Assembly: GCF_024505145.1 (NCBI RefSeq)
Contig: NZ_JANIAA010000004.1
Span: 248,001 to 312,000, forward strand
Direction: 5' to 3'
DNA from: Streptomyces rugosispiralis
GTDB lineage: Bacteria > Actinomycetota > Actinomycetes > Streptomycetales > Streptomycetaceae
Length of the DNA stretch: 64,000 nucleotides
Shown here: piece by piece, positions 45,767 through 54,293 of the stretch
Layout of the letters: every line of letters starts with the position of its first letter
Numbering within the stretch: position 1 is the stretch's first letter
The notes under the pieces: model-generated
Database searches by the model: none
What the model saw: only the letters and a program-made list of their open reading frames with translations
What the model was told of the DNA's origin: nothing
Translations under genes and position numbers: made by a program

Positions 45767-46681
45767 ATGCCGCTGATCGAGGTCAGTAACCTGCGCAAGG
45801 AATACCGCAATCACGTGGCGGTACAGGACGTGTCCTTCTCCGTTGAGGAGGGCGAGATCTTCGGCATCCTCGGCCCCAACGGGGCGGGCAAGACCACCGC
45901 CGTGGAGTGCATCGAGGGCATGCGCAAGCGCGACGGCGGCGAGATCTCCGTGATGGGTCTCGACCCGCTGAAGGACAAGGACCTCGCCGAGCTGCGCGAG
46001 TCCATCGGCATCCAGCTCCAGCAGAGCGAACTGCCGCCCAAGATGAAGGTGTGGGAGGCGCTCGAGCTGTACAGCACCTTCTACCGCGACCCCGTCGACT
46101 GGCGCGAGCTCATCGAGGAATGGGGCCTGTCCAGCAAGGCCGACACCGCCTACGGATCGCTGTCCGGCGGCCAGCAGCAGCGGCTGTCCATCGCGCTCGC
46201 CCTCGTCGGCAAGCCCAGGATCGCCGTCTTCGACGAGCTGACCACCGCGCTCGACCCGCACGCCCGGCGCGAGACCTGGAAGCTGATCGAGAAGGTCCGG
46301 GAGCAGGATGTGACCGTGCTGCTGGTCACCCACTTCATGGAGGAGGCCGAGCGGCTCTGCGACCGGATCGCCATCATCGAATCCGGCCGGGTCGTCGCCC
46401 TCGACACCCCCTCCGGACTGGTGTCCCGGGTCGACGAGCAGCAGATCATCCGCTTCAAGCCGTCCGTCCCGATGGACGACGAACTGCTCACCTCGCTGCC
46501 CGAGGTGAGCAGTGTGACCCGGTCCAAGTCCCAGGTGACAGTGGTCGGCAAGGGCAATGTCGTCTACGCCGTGATCTCCGTCCTGGCCCGCAATCAGATC
46601 GTGGCGAACGAACTCCGCCTGGAGCAGGCGAGTCTCGATGACGCCTTCGTCGCCCTGACCGGCTCCAAGCCCGCCAACTAA
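45767..46681 (+). CDS. ABC exporter ATP-binding protein (DrrA-type)
   Basis: A 304-aa ABC ATPase. Walker A GPNGAGKTT, signature LSGGQQQRLS, Walker B IAVFDELTTALDP and the switch His in LLVTHFMEE are all seen. The Walker B region reads DELTTALDP where DEPTTGLDP is usual; the catalytic Glu is retained. The C-terminal extension is typical of antibiotic-export ATPases. GAGGAGGA lies about 9 nt before the ATG. With the permease 22 nt downstream it probably exports the macrolide or gives self-resistance. Confidence 0.94.
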   Translation: MPLIEVSNLRKEYRNHVAVQDVSFSVEEGEIFGILGPNGAGKTTAVECIEGMRKRDGGEISVMGLDPLKDKDLAELRESIGIQLQQSELPPKMKVWEALELYSTFYRDPVDWRELIEEWGLSSKADTAYGSLSGGQQQRLSIALALVGKPRIAVFDELTTALDPHARRETWKLIEKVREQDVTVLLVTHFMEEAERLCDRIAIIESGRVVALDTPSGLVSRVDEQQIIRFKPSVPMDDELLTSLPEVSSVTRSKSQVTVVGKGNVVYAVISVLARNQIVANELRLEQASLDDAFVALTGSKPAN

Positions 46682-46703
46682 AGCCGCCGAGGAGACTTCT
46701 GCC

Positions 46704-47441
46704 ATGTCCGGGCGCACCAAGCTCACCTACGTCGAGAGCAAGCTGTTCCTGCGCGACCCCACCGCGGTGTTCTTCGTCATCGCGCTGCCGATCATGCTGC
46801 TCGCCATCTTCCACTTCGTCACCACCAAGTCCGACGACGACGCCGCCACCAAGGCGTCGATGGCCGCGTTCGTCCCCGCGATGGCCATGTCGCTGTGTCT
46901 GACGATGCTGGCCCTCAACCTGCTGCCCACGACCCTCGCGACCTACCGGGAGAAGGGCATCCTGCGGCGCATGGCCGCGAGCCCCATCCACCCGGGGAAC
47001 CTGCTGCTCGCCCAGCTCTTCATCAACCTGGTCACCGCGGCGGTCTCCGCGGTGCTGGTGCTCATCGTCGGCAAGACCGCCTTCGACACCAAACTGCCCG
47101 GTGACATCCCCGCCTTCCTGGTGAGCTTCGTCCTGGGCACCTGGGCGCTGTTCTCCATCGGCCTGGTGATCGCGGCCGTGGCGCCGAGCAGCAAGTCGGC
47201 CACCGCGATGGGCCTGTCCCTGCTCTTCCCCAGCCTCTTCTTCGGCGGTGCGTTCCTCCCCAAGGAGGACCTGCCGGAGACGGTGTCCACCATCGGCGAC
47301 TACACCCCGCTGGGCGCCGCGCTCCAGGCGCTGCGCGACTCCTGGGAGAACCAGTGGCCGCAGACGCTGCACCTGACCGTCCTCGGAGTGATCGCGGTGG
47401 CCGCCACCGCGGCCGCGGCCAAGCTGTTCCGCTGGGAGTGA
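46704..47441 (+). CDS. ABC-2 type exporter permease
   Basis: A 245-aa membrane protein with six hydrophobic segments (about residues 20-40, 55-75, 100-125, 138-160, 165-185 and 222-240). The central VAPSSKSATAMGLSLLFPSL is characteristic of ABC-2 permeases of the DrrB type. It forms the membrane half of the exporter with the ATPase encoded just upstream. One base separates its stop from the kinase GTG. Confidence 0.93.
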   Translation: MSGRTKLTYVESKLFLRDPTAVFFVIALPIMLLAIFHFVTTKSDDDAATKASMAAFVPAMAMSLCLTMLALNLLPTTLATYREKGILRRMAASPIHPGNLLLAQLFINLVTAAVSAVLVLIVGKTAFDTKLPGDIPAFLVSFVLGTWALFSIGLVIAAVAPSSKSATAMGLSLLFPSLFFGGAFLPKEDLPETVSTIGDYTPLGAALQALRDSWENQWPQTLHLTVLGVIAVAATAAAAKLFRWE

Positions 47442-47442
47442 G

Positions 47443-48705
47443 GTGAGCGCGTCCAAGGACGACGGCGGACGGTGGGAGCGGCACTCCGACATCCTGTTCG
47501 GAGGGCTGCCCTACCTTCTGCTGTTTCTGTCCACGGCCCTGAGTCTGGTCCACGGCCTGCCACCGGCCCGGCGGCTGCTCACCACGCTGGGCCTCGCGGC
47601 CGTGGCCGCCGGCTGGATCCTGGGCACCTACACCCTGCCCACGGGCCGCCGCAGCAGACAGCCGTACGGCACGGTGCGCACGGCCGTCTACTTCGCCGGG
47701 CTGCTCGCCCTCTCCGCCGCGCTGATGGCGCGGGACCAGGTGTTCATGCTGTTCGCCGCCACCGGGTTCCTCCAGGCGCTGGTGCTGCTGCCGACCGTCT
47801 GGGCGGTGGGGTCCGTGGCGGCCACCTCGTTCGTCGTCAACACCGTGCCGGACGGCTTCCCGAGGCCCACGACCGGCGCGGTGGTCGGCTATCTCGCCGC
47901 CATCGCCTTCCAGACCGTGGTGATCGGCTGGATCAACCTGCTGTCGAGCAGGCTCAACGAACAGCATCAGCGGCGCAAACGGACCGTGGCCGAACTCCGC
48001 TCCGCGCTCACCGAGAACGCCGGACTCCACGCCCAGCTGATCACCCAGGCGCGCGAGGCCGGAGTGCTCGACGAGCGCCAGCGGATGGCGGGGGAGATCC
48101 ATGACACCCTCGCCCAGGGGCTGGCCGGCATCATCCGGCAGCTGGAGGCCGCCGAACACGCCGAAGGCGACCGCGAGGTGTGGCGCCGCCATCTCGTGGC
48201 GGCCAAGGACCTGGCCCGGGACAGCCTCGCCGAGGCGCGTCGCTCGGTGCAGGCGCTCCGCCCCGAGCAACTGGAGTCCCGGACCCTGCCGGACGCCCTG
48301 GAGTCGCTGGTCGAGGGGTGGTCACGGGAGCCGGAGCCGAAGGTGGCGTTCGCGACGACCGGGACCCCCATCCCGCTCCACGCCGAACTGGAGGCCACGC
48401 TCTACCGGGTGGCGCAGGAGGCCCTCGCCAACATCGCCAAGCACGCCCGGTCGTCGAAGGTGGGCATCACCCTGTCGTACATGGAGGACGTGGTGGTCCT
48501 CGACGTACTCGACGACGGCGTCGGATTCGACCCCGTGGCCGCGGCGGCCGAGGCCGGCACCTCCGGCGGCCACGGCCTGGGGCTGGTGGCGATGCGGCGC
48601 CGACTGGGCCGGGTCGCCGGTACGTTGGACATCGAAAGCGCGCGTGGCGAGGGCACCGCCATCAGCGCGGCGGTCCCCGTGATCCCCCAGGAAGCCGGTG
48701 CATGA
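47443..48705 (+). CDS. sensor histidine kinase, NarL/DesK (HisKA_3) type
   Basis: A 420-aa kinase. Five or six hydrophobic segments lie in residues 15-170 with hardly any extracytoplasmic loop, suggesting intramembrane sensing. The phosphoacceptor is His220 in GEIHDTLAQG, and the HATPase part has EALANIAKHARSS and a GLGLVAMRRR G-box. Membrane-embedded kinases beside ABC exporters often sense the exported drug or membrane stress; that role is inferred here. GTG start directly after the permease; the stop overlaps the regulator ATG (ATGA). Confidence 0.93.
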   Translation: MSASKDDGGRWERHSDILFGGLPYLLLFLSTALSLVHGLPPARRLLTTLGLAAVAAGWILGTYTLPTGRRSRQPYGTVRTAVYFAGLLALSAALMARDQVFMLFAATGFLQALVLLPTVWAVGSVAATSFVVNTVPDGFPRPTTGAVVGYLAAIAFQTVVIGWINLLSSRLNEQHQRRKRTVAELRSALTENAGLHAQLITQAREAGVLDERQRMAGEIHDTLAQGLAGIIRQLEAAEHAEGDREVWRRHLVAAKDLARDSLAEARRSVQALRPEQLESRTLPDALESLVEGWSREPEPKVAFATTGTPIPLHAELEATLYRVAQEALANIAKHARSSKVGITLSYMEDVVVLDVLDDGVGFDPVAAAAEAGTSGGHGLGLVAMRRRLGRVAGTLDIESARGEGTAISAAVPVIPQEAGA

Positions 48706-49364
48706 GCGGAAACACCCATGGCGGCGACACCCCCGGTCGCAGCCCCATCCGTATCCTGATCGTCGACGACCACCCGGTGGTCCGCGACGGGCTGCGCGGG
48801 GTGCTGGAGCGGGACCCCGACTTCACGGTGATCGGTGAGGCCGGTGACGGTGCCGAGGCCGTCGAACTGTACGAGCGGCAGCCGGCCGATGTGGTCCTGA
48901 TGGATCTGCGCATGCCCCGGCTGGGCGGCGTGGAGGCCATCAAACGGCTGCTGCGCGGCGACCCGGAGGCCCGGATCCTGGTGCTGACCACCTACGACAC
49001 CGACAGCGACGTCATGGGCGCGCTGGCCGCCGGGGCGACCGGCTACCTCCTCAAGGACACCCCGCGCGAGGAGCTGACCCGCGCCGTGCGGTCCGCCTCC
49101 TCGGGCCAGTCCGTCCTTTCGCCCGCGGTCACCGGACGCGTGCTCGGCCAGGTACGCAAACCCACCCAGGGCCCACTGAGCGACCGTGAACTCCAAGTGC
49201 TCCGGCTTATCGCGGACGGGGCCACGAATCGACAGGCCGCGGCGGCATTGTTCATCAGTCAGGCGACCGTCAAGACGCATCTTCTGCATGTCTACGAGAA
49301 ACTCGGGGTGAAGGATCGCGCGGCAGCGGTCAGCGAGGCCCATAAACGACACCTATTCGAATGA
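48702..49364 (+). CDS. NarL/FixJ-family response regulator
   Basis: A 220-aa protein with an N-terminal receiver (IVDDHPVV acidic pocket, phosphorylated Asp68 in LMDLRMPR, a Thr in LTTYDTDSD and Lys in YLLKDTPRE) and a C-terminal LuxR helix-turn-helix (LSDRELQVLRLIADG, ATVKTHLLHVYEKLG). It pairs with the kinase whose stop it overlaps. The likely target is the exporter promoter with the ATCCCCCGGGGAT palindrome. Confidence 0.95.
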   Translation: MSGNTHGGDTPGRSPIRILIVDDHPVVRDGLRGVLERDPDFTVIGEAGDGAEAVELYERQPADVVLMDLRMPRLGGVEAIKRLLRGDPEARILVLTTYDTDSDVMGALAAGATGYLLKDTPREELTRAVRSASSGQSVLSPAVTGRVLGQVRKPTQGPLSDRELQVLRLIADGATNRQAAAALFISQATVKTHLLHVYEKLGVKDRAAAVSEAHKRHLFE

Positions 49365-49385
49365 CACCGCAGGTCGGGGCCGTGA

Positions 49386-49450
49386 TAGGGGTGGCCGATA
49401 GGGGTGGCGGAGGGTAGGGGTTGTTCCGCTCGAAGCGGCGCCAATACGGT
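49386..49450 (+). promoter_or_regulatory. promoter of the 4-ketoreductase operon with three TAGGGGT boxes
   Basis: TAGGGGT occurs at 49386-49392, 49399-49405 and 49415-49421 (spacings 13 and 16 bp). The -10-like TACGGT is at 49445-49450, 30 bp after the start of the last box. The predicted transcription start falls on or next to the ATG at 49457, so the mRNA may be leaderless. Confidence 0.65.
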
Positions 49451-49456
49451 GGCGAT

Positions 49457-50440
49457 ATGGGCCACATCCGAGATCGGCAGGCCGTTGTCATCGGCGGCAC
49501 CGGATTCATCGGGCGACATATCTGCAGAGCTCTCACCAAGCGCGGATATGAAGTCCTGGCAATCGCGAGAAAACCCGCCGAACCCATTCCCGGAGTCGTT
49601 TTTCTGGCACTTGACGCGGTATCCGCGCCGAGCGAGGACATCGTCCGGGCCGCACAGTCCGCCGATCTCGTCGTCAACGCCGCGGGCGACAGCTGGGAGG
49701 GCGACGAGGCGAGCATGACGGCCTCGCACATCCCGCTCGTGGACCGGCTGGTGGACGCCGTGGCGACCCTCCCCAGGCGGCCGCGGCTGGTCCATCTGGG
49801 CTCGGTGCACGAGTACGGGCCCGTCCCCGACGGGACCGCCATCGCCGAGGACCACCCCACCGCCCCCCGCACCCCCTACGCCCGCACCAAGCTCGTCGGC
49901 AGCCGGATCGTGCTGGGCGCCGCGGACGCCGGCCGCATCGACGGCTGCGTCCTGCGCGTCACCAACGTCTGCGGACCCGGCACCCCCCGGGGCAGCTTCC
50001 TCGGCGGGCTCGCCCACCGGCTGCGCCGCACCACCGAGGACACTCCGCTCGCCGTCACCCTCGTCGACGACCGGCGCGACTTCATCGACGTCCGCGATGT
50101 CGCCGAGGCCGTGGCGCTGGCCGCGAGCAGCCCGGTGACCGGCCGGGTGCTCAACATCGGGCAGGGCGACGCCTTCAGCATGCGCGAACTGGCCGGGCTG
50201 CTGATCTCCGCCTCGCAGGTCCCCGACCGTCTGGTGCGCGAGGAGAGCGGCGCCGTGCACAGCAAGGGCGGGAGCTGGACCCAGGCCGACATCCGCCTCG
50301 CCCGGCGGCTCATGGGCTGGTCCCCGAAGGTGGCCCTCAAGGAATCCCTCCACGACCTCTGGGCCGCCTCCGCCTCCGCCTCCGCCTCCGCCACCCCGAG
50401 CCGACCGGCTGCCGCGGCGGCCCGTACCGAAGGACACTGA
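49457..50440 (+). CDS. dTDP-4-keto-6-deoxyhexose 4-ketoreductase (NAD-dependent epimerase/dehydratase family)
   Basis: A 327-aa extended SDR enzyme. The Rossmann motif VIGGTGFIGRHI starts near residue 10 and the catalytic pair is YARTK. EryBIV-type relatives reduce the C4 ketone as the last step to a 2,6-dideoxyhexose. It opens the operon with the 2,3-reductase and 2,3-dehydratase. The C-terminus carries a simple Ala-Ser stretch from a GCCTCC repeat (50366-50392). An upstream in-frame GTG at 49421 would place the boxes next to the start, so ATG 49457 is preferred. Its stop overlaps the next ATG by one base. The sugar stereochemistry cannot be read from sequence alone. Confidence 0.85.
   Translation: MGHIRDRQAVVIGGTGFIGRHICRALTKRGYEVLAIARKPAEPIPGVVFLALDAVSAPSEDIVRAAQSADLVVNAAGDSWEGDEASMTASHIPLVDRLVDAVATLPRRPRLVHLGSVHEYGPVPDGTAIAEDHPTAPRTPYARTKLVGSRIVLGAADAGRIDGCVLRVTNVCGPGTPRGSFLGGLAHRLRRTTEDTPLAVTLVDDRRDFIDVRDVAEAVALAASSPVTGRVLNIGQGDAFSMRELAGLLISASQVPDRLVREESGAVHSKGGSWTQADIRLARRLMGWSPKVALKESLHDLWAASASASASATPSRPAAAAARTEGH
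50366..50392 (+). repeat. GCCTCC hexanucleotide repeat in the 4-ketoreductase 3' end
   Basis: Four full GCCTCC units and a partial fifth, in frame, encode alternating Ala-Ser. A length change by whole units would not disturb the frame. Confidence 0.9.
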
Positions 50441-51426
50441 TGCAGTACACCTATCTCGGCCGCACCGCCCTCAAGGTGAGCCGGCTGTGCCTGGGCACCT
50501 TGAACCTCGGGGTCAGGGCGAGCGACGAGGAGAGCCACGCGATCCTGGACACCGCCCTGGACCGCGGGGTCAACTTCATCGACACCGCCAACCAGTACGG
50601 CTGGCAGAAGCACAAGGGCTACACCGAGGAGTTCCTCGGCGGCTGGTTCGCGAAAGGCGGCGGCCGGCGCGAGAAGGTCGTGCTGGGCACCAAGGTCTTC
50701 AACCCGATGACCGACTGGCCCAATGACTCGGGGCTGTCCGCCCGGCACATCATCGCCTCCTGCGAGGACTCGCTGCGCCGGATGGGCACCGACTGGATCG
50801 ACCTGTTCCAGATGCACCACATCGACCGCCACGCCCCCTGGGAGGAGGTGTGGCAGGCGATGGAGACGCTGACCCGGCAGGGCAAGGTGCGCTACGTCGG
50901 CTCGTCCAACTTCGCCGGCTGGCACATCGCCGAGGCCCAGGAGGCCGCGGCCCGCCGCCACTTCCTCGGCATCGTCTCCGAGCAGAGCGTGTACAACCTC
51001 GTCACCCGCCATATCGAACTGGAGCTGATCCCCGCCGCCCAGCGGTACGGGGTCGGGGTGCTCGCCTGGTCGCCGCTGCACGGCGGGCTGCTCAGCGGGG
51101 CGCTGCGCAAGCTGGCCGAGGGCACCGCGATGAAGACCGCCCAGGGCCGGGCCGCCCAGGCGCTGGAGGTCCACCGGGACGCCGTCGGCGCGTACGAGAA
51201 GCTGTGCGACGGCCTCGGCGCCGACCCGGCCGAGGTGGGTCTTGCCTGGGTGATGGGACGCCCCGGCGTCACCGCGCCGGTCATCGGGCCGCGCAGCCTG
51301 GACCAGCTGACGGGGGCCTTCAAGGCGATGGAGCTGGCGCTGTCCGACGAGGTGCTGGCCGAACTGGACCGGCTGTTCCCGCCGATCGGCAACGGCGGCC
51401 CCGGACCGGAGGCGTGGGCGTGGTGA
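50440..51426 (+). CDS. aldo/keto reductase, dTDP-hexose 2,3-reductase (EryBII/TylCII-like)
   Basis: A 328-aa (beta/alpha)8 aldo/keto reductase. The catalytic tetrad is visible: Asp and Tyr in NFIDTANQYG, Lys in LGTKVF and His in FQMHHID. Family members reduce the 3-keto intermediate made by the 2,3-dehydratase, giving the 2-deoxy sugar. It starts on the last base of the preceding stop (TGATG), and its own stop overlaps the dehydratase GTG, so all three sugar genes are translationally coupled. Confidence 0.92.
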   Translation: MQYTYLGRTALKVSRLCLGTLNLGVRASDEESHAILDTALDRGVNFIDTANQYGWQKHKGYTEEFLGGWFAKGGGRREKVVLGTKVFNPMTDWPNDSGLSARHIIASCEDSLRRMGTDWIDLFQMHHIDRHAPWEEVWQAMETLTRQGKVRYVGSSNFAGWHIAEAQEAAARRHFLGIVSEQSVYNLVTRHIELELIPAAQRYGVGVLAWSPLHGGLLSGALRKLAEGTAMKTAQGRAAQALEVHRDAVGAYEKLCDGLGADPAEVGLAWVMGRPGVTAPVIGPRSLDQLTGAFKAMELALSDEVLAELDRLFPPIGNGGPGPEAWAW

Positions 51427-52826
51427 GCACGCTCCAGGAGCGGCTGATCCGCTCCGCCGCCACCGTCGACAGCTCGGTGACCCTGCTCGCCGACTTCCAG
51501 CGCTGGTTCCGCGAGCGCGTCGACGCCGACGAGTCCCGGATCGAGATCATCCCGTTCGAGGCGATGCGCGGCTGGGACTTCGCGCCGGACACCCACAACC
51601 TCGTCCATGAGACCGGCCGGTTCTTCACCGTCGAGGGCATCCGGGTGCGGATGCCCGGGGCGCCGGTGGAGGAGTGGCGCCAGCCGATCCTCCACCAGCC
51701 GGAGATCGGCATCCTGGGCATCCTGGTCAAGGACTTCGACGGCGTACCGCACTTCCTGATGCAGGCCAAGATGGAGCCCGGCAACCACGGCGGACTCCAG
51801 CTGTCGCCCACCGTCCAGGCCACCCGCAGCAACTACACCCGGGTGCACAAGGGCCGGGCGGTGCCGTACCTGGAGTACTTCCAGCGGATGGAGCGGCACC
51901 GGGTGCTCGCCGACGTCCGCCAGTCGGAGCAGGGCAGCTGGTTCTTCCGCAAGCGCAACCGCAACATGCTGGTCGAGGTGGCGCCGGACGAGGACATCGA
52001 GGTGCGCGACGGCTTCCGCTGGCTGACGCTGGGCCAGCTGCACCATCTGCTGGCCGTGGAGGACCTGGTGAACATGGACGCGCGCAGCGTCCTGGCCTGT
52101 CTGCCGCACTCCCCGCTGGACCCCGAGGAGACCTTCCCGGCCCCCGGAACACCCGGGACCGCGGAGCCGGAACGGCCGGTGCGGCACACGCTCCACCGCG
52201 ACGCCGACATCCTCAGCTGGATCACCGGACTGCGCACCGAGCGCGAGGTGTTCACCGAGCGGATACCGCTGCGGGAGACCACCGGCTGGCATCGCAGCGC
52301 CCACCGCATCTCCCATGAGAGCGGGCGCTTCTTCAGCGTGATGGCCGTGGACGTGACGGCGGGCGGCCGTGAGGTCGGCGGCTGGACCCAGCCCATGATC
52401 GAGCCCCACGGGCCGGGCGTGGCGGCCTTCCTGCTGGCCTACGCCGACAAGGTGCCGCATGTGCTGGTGCAGGCCCGCGCCGAACCCGGCTACACGGACG
52501 TGGTGGAGCTGGCCCCCACCGTGCAGTGCACCCCGCGCAACTACACCCATCTGCCCGAGGCGGCCACCCCGCCGTTTCTCAGGGAGGTGGTGGAGGCACC
52601 GGCCGACCGGGTGCGGTTCGACACCGTGCTCTCCGAGGAGGGCGGCCGCTTCTTCCACGCCTTCAACCGCTATCTGGTCGTGGAGACGGACCTGGGCGCC
52701 GTCCCCGAGGAGCCGCACTACCGCTGGATGGCGGTGCGTCAGCTGCTCGACCTGATCCGCCACAGCCATTACGTCAACGTCGAGGCCCGCACGCTCATCG
52801 CCTGTCTGCACTCCCTGGCCGTATAG
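51423..52826 (+). CDS. dTDP-4-keto-6-deoxyglucose 2,3-dehydratase (EryBVI/OleV/TylCVI family)
   Basis: A 467-aa protein built of two related halves, as is normal for the family: FQRWFRERVD ... GRFFTVEGIRV ... LLVAQ-like FLMQAKMEPGN ... SPTVQAT in the first, and HESGRFFSVMAV ... LVQARAEPGY ... APTVQCT in the second. It eliminates water from C2-C3 of the 4-keto sugar, the step that defines 2-deoxy sugars. Together with RmlA, RmlB, the epimerase, the 2,3-reductase and the 4-ketoreductase, the route to a dTDP-2,6-dideoxyhexose is complete; 2-deoxy-L-fucose would fit. GTG start, 4-nt overlap with the preceding gene. Confidence 0.94.
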   Translation: MSTLQERLIRSAATVDSSVTLLADFQRWFRERVDADESRIEIIPFEAMRGWDFAPDTHNLVHETGRFFTVEGIRVRMPGAPVEEWRQPILHQPEIGILGILVKDFDGVPHFLMQAKMEPGNHGGLQLSPTVQATRSNYTRVHKGRAVPYLEYFQRMERHRVLADVRQSEQGSWFFRKRNRNMLVEVAPDEDIEVRDGFRWLTLGQLHHLLAVEDLVNMDARSVLACLPHSPLDPEETFPAPGTPGTAEPERPVRHTLHRDADILSWITGLRTEREVFTERIPLRETTGWHRSAHRISHESGRFFSVMAVDVTAGGREVGGWTQPMIEPHGPGVAAFLLAYADKVPHVLVQARAEPGYTDVVELAPTVQCTPRNYTHLPEAATPPFLREVVEAPADRVRFDTVLSEEGGRFFHAFNRYLVVETDLGAVPEEPHYRWMAVRQLLDLIRHSHYVNVEARTLIACLHSLAV

Positions 52827-52895
52827 GGGGGCGCCTAGGGGGCGCGACCTGGGCGGAGCTAGGGGTTATTCGGATCGTGGCCGCTGCCATAGCCT
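52824..52895 (+). promoter_or_regulatory. ccr promoter with three TAGGGG boxes
   Basis: TAGGGG boxes begin at 52824, 52836 and 52860 (the last reads TAGGGGTT). The -10-like TAGCCT at 52890-52895 is 30 bp after the start of the last box, the spacing seen at the PKS and 4-ketoreductase promoters. The first box overlaps the 2,3-dehydratase stop codon. Confidence 0.62.
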
Positions 52896-52938
52896 CCGGG
52901 ACACAGAGTGCCCGGAGCGGTACATCGGAGGACATGTC

Positions 52939-54279
52939 ATGCAGGACATCATCAGCGCCGCGCTGGCAGAGGATGCGGTGGCCGCGGACTTCGCCGCCTT
53001 GGACCTTCCCGAGTCCTATCGGGGCGCGGTGATCCTCAAAGAGGAAGCCGAGATGTTCGAGGGCATGGCCACCAAGGACAAGGACCCTCAGAAGTCGCTC
53101 CACATCCGTGAGGTGCCCACGCCCGAACCCGGTCCGGGCGAGGCGGTGATCGCGGTCATGGCCAGCGCGATCAACTACAACACCGTCTGGAGCGCCATCT
53201 TCGAGCCGCTGCCGACCTTCGGCTTCCTGGAGCGCTACGCACGCACCGACGACCCCGGAGCGGCCCGCCACGACCAGCCCTACCACGTGCTCGGCTCCGA
53301 CCTGGCCGGTGTGGTGCTGCGCACCGGTCCCGGGGTGCGCCACTGGAAGCCGGGCGACCGGGTGGTGGCCCACTGCCTGTCCATCGAGCTGCGCTCACCG
53401 GACGGCCATGACGACTCCATGCTCGACCCCGAGCAGCGCATCTGGGGCTTCGAGACCAACTACGGCGGGCTCGCCGAGCTCTCGCTGGTCAAGGCCAACC
53501 AGCTGATGCCGATGCCCGCCCACCTCACCTGGGAGGAGGCCGCCTCCTCCGGCCTGGTCAACTCCACCGCGTACCGGCAGCTCGTCTCCCGCAACGGCGC
53601 CCAGATGAAACAGGGCGATGTGACCCTCGTCTGGGGCGCGGCCGGTGGCCTCGGCTCGTACGCGACCCAGCTGGCCGTGAACGGCGGGGCGATCCCGGTG
53701 TGCGTGGTCTCCGGGCGGCGCAAGGCCGAACTCGTCCGCTCCATGGGGGCCGAGCTGGTCATCGACCGGGCCGAGGAGGGCTATCGCTTCTGGAAGGACG
53801 CGACCACGCCCGACCCCAAGGAGTGGAAGCGCTTCGGGGCCCGGATCCGCGAACTGACCGGCGGCGACGACCCGGACATCGTCGTGGAGCACCCCGGCCG
53901 GGAGACCTTCGGCGCGAGTGTGTTCGTGGCGCGGCGCGGCGGAACGATCGTCACCTGCGCCTCGACGTCCGGCTACCGCCACGAGTACGACAACCGCTAT
54001 CTGTGGATGTCGCTCAAGCGCATCATCGGCACCCACTTCGCCAACTACCGGGAGGCGTGGGCGGCCAACCGGCTGATCGAGAAGGGCATGGTGCACCCCA
54101 CGCTCTCCAAGGTCCATCCGCTCGAGGCGGTCGGCACGGCCACCCAGGACGTCCACCGCAACCGCCACTCCGGGAAGGTCGGCGTGCTGTGCCTGGCCCC
54201 GGAGGAGGGGCTGGGGGTACGCGACCCGGAGCTGCGCGAGCGCCATCTCCCGGCCATCAACCGCTTCCGGCAGGACTGA
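52939..54279 (+). CDS. ccrA: crotonyl-CoA carboxylase/reductase
   Basis: A 446-aa medium-chain dehydrogenase/reductase of the length typical for Ccr. It has the early INYNTVWSAIFEP segment, FETNYGGLAE, and the NADPH-binding VWGAAGGLGSYATQLA, with EHPGRETFGASVF later. It reductively carboxylates crotonyl-CoA to ethylmalonyl-CoA, the extender expected for module 1. GGAGG lies 7-8 nt before ATG 52939. It has its own boxed promoter, so it is probably controlled with the PKS although the other supply genes (KASIII, dehydrogenase) are 50 kb away at the left end. It is the last gene on the right that I assign to the cluster, 14 nt from a convergent gene. Confidence 0.95.
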   Translation: MQDIISAALAEDAVAADFAALDLPESYRGAVILKEEAEMFEGMATKDKDPQKSLHIREVPTPEPGPGEAVIAVMASAINYNTVWSAIFEPLPTFGFLERYARTDDPGAARHDQPYHVLGSDLAGVVLRTGPGVRHWKPGDRVVAHCLSIELRSPDGHDDSMLDPEQRIWGFETNYGGLAELSLVKANQLMPMPAHLTWEEAASSGLVNSTAYRQLVSRNGAQMKQGDVTLVWGAAGGLGSYATQLAVNGGAIPVCVVSGRRKAELVRSMGAELVIDRAEEGYRFWKDATTPDPKEWKRFGARIRELTGGDDPDIVVEHPGRETFGASVFVARRGGTIVTCASTSGYRHEYDNRYLWMSLKRIIGTHFANYREAWAANRLIEKGMVHPTLSKVHPLEAVGTATQDVHRNRHSGKVGVLCLAPEEGLGVRDPELRERHLPAINRFRQD

Positions 54280-54293
54280 ACGGGGCCGCCATC

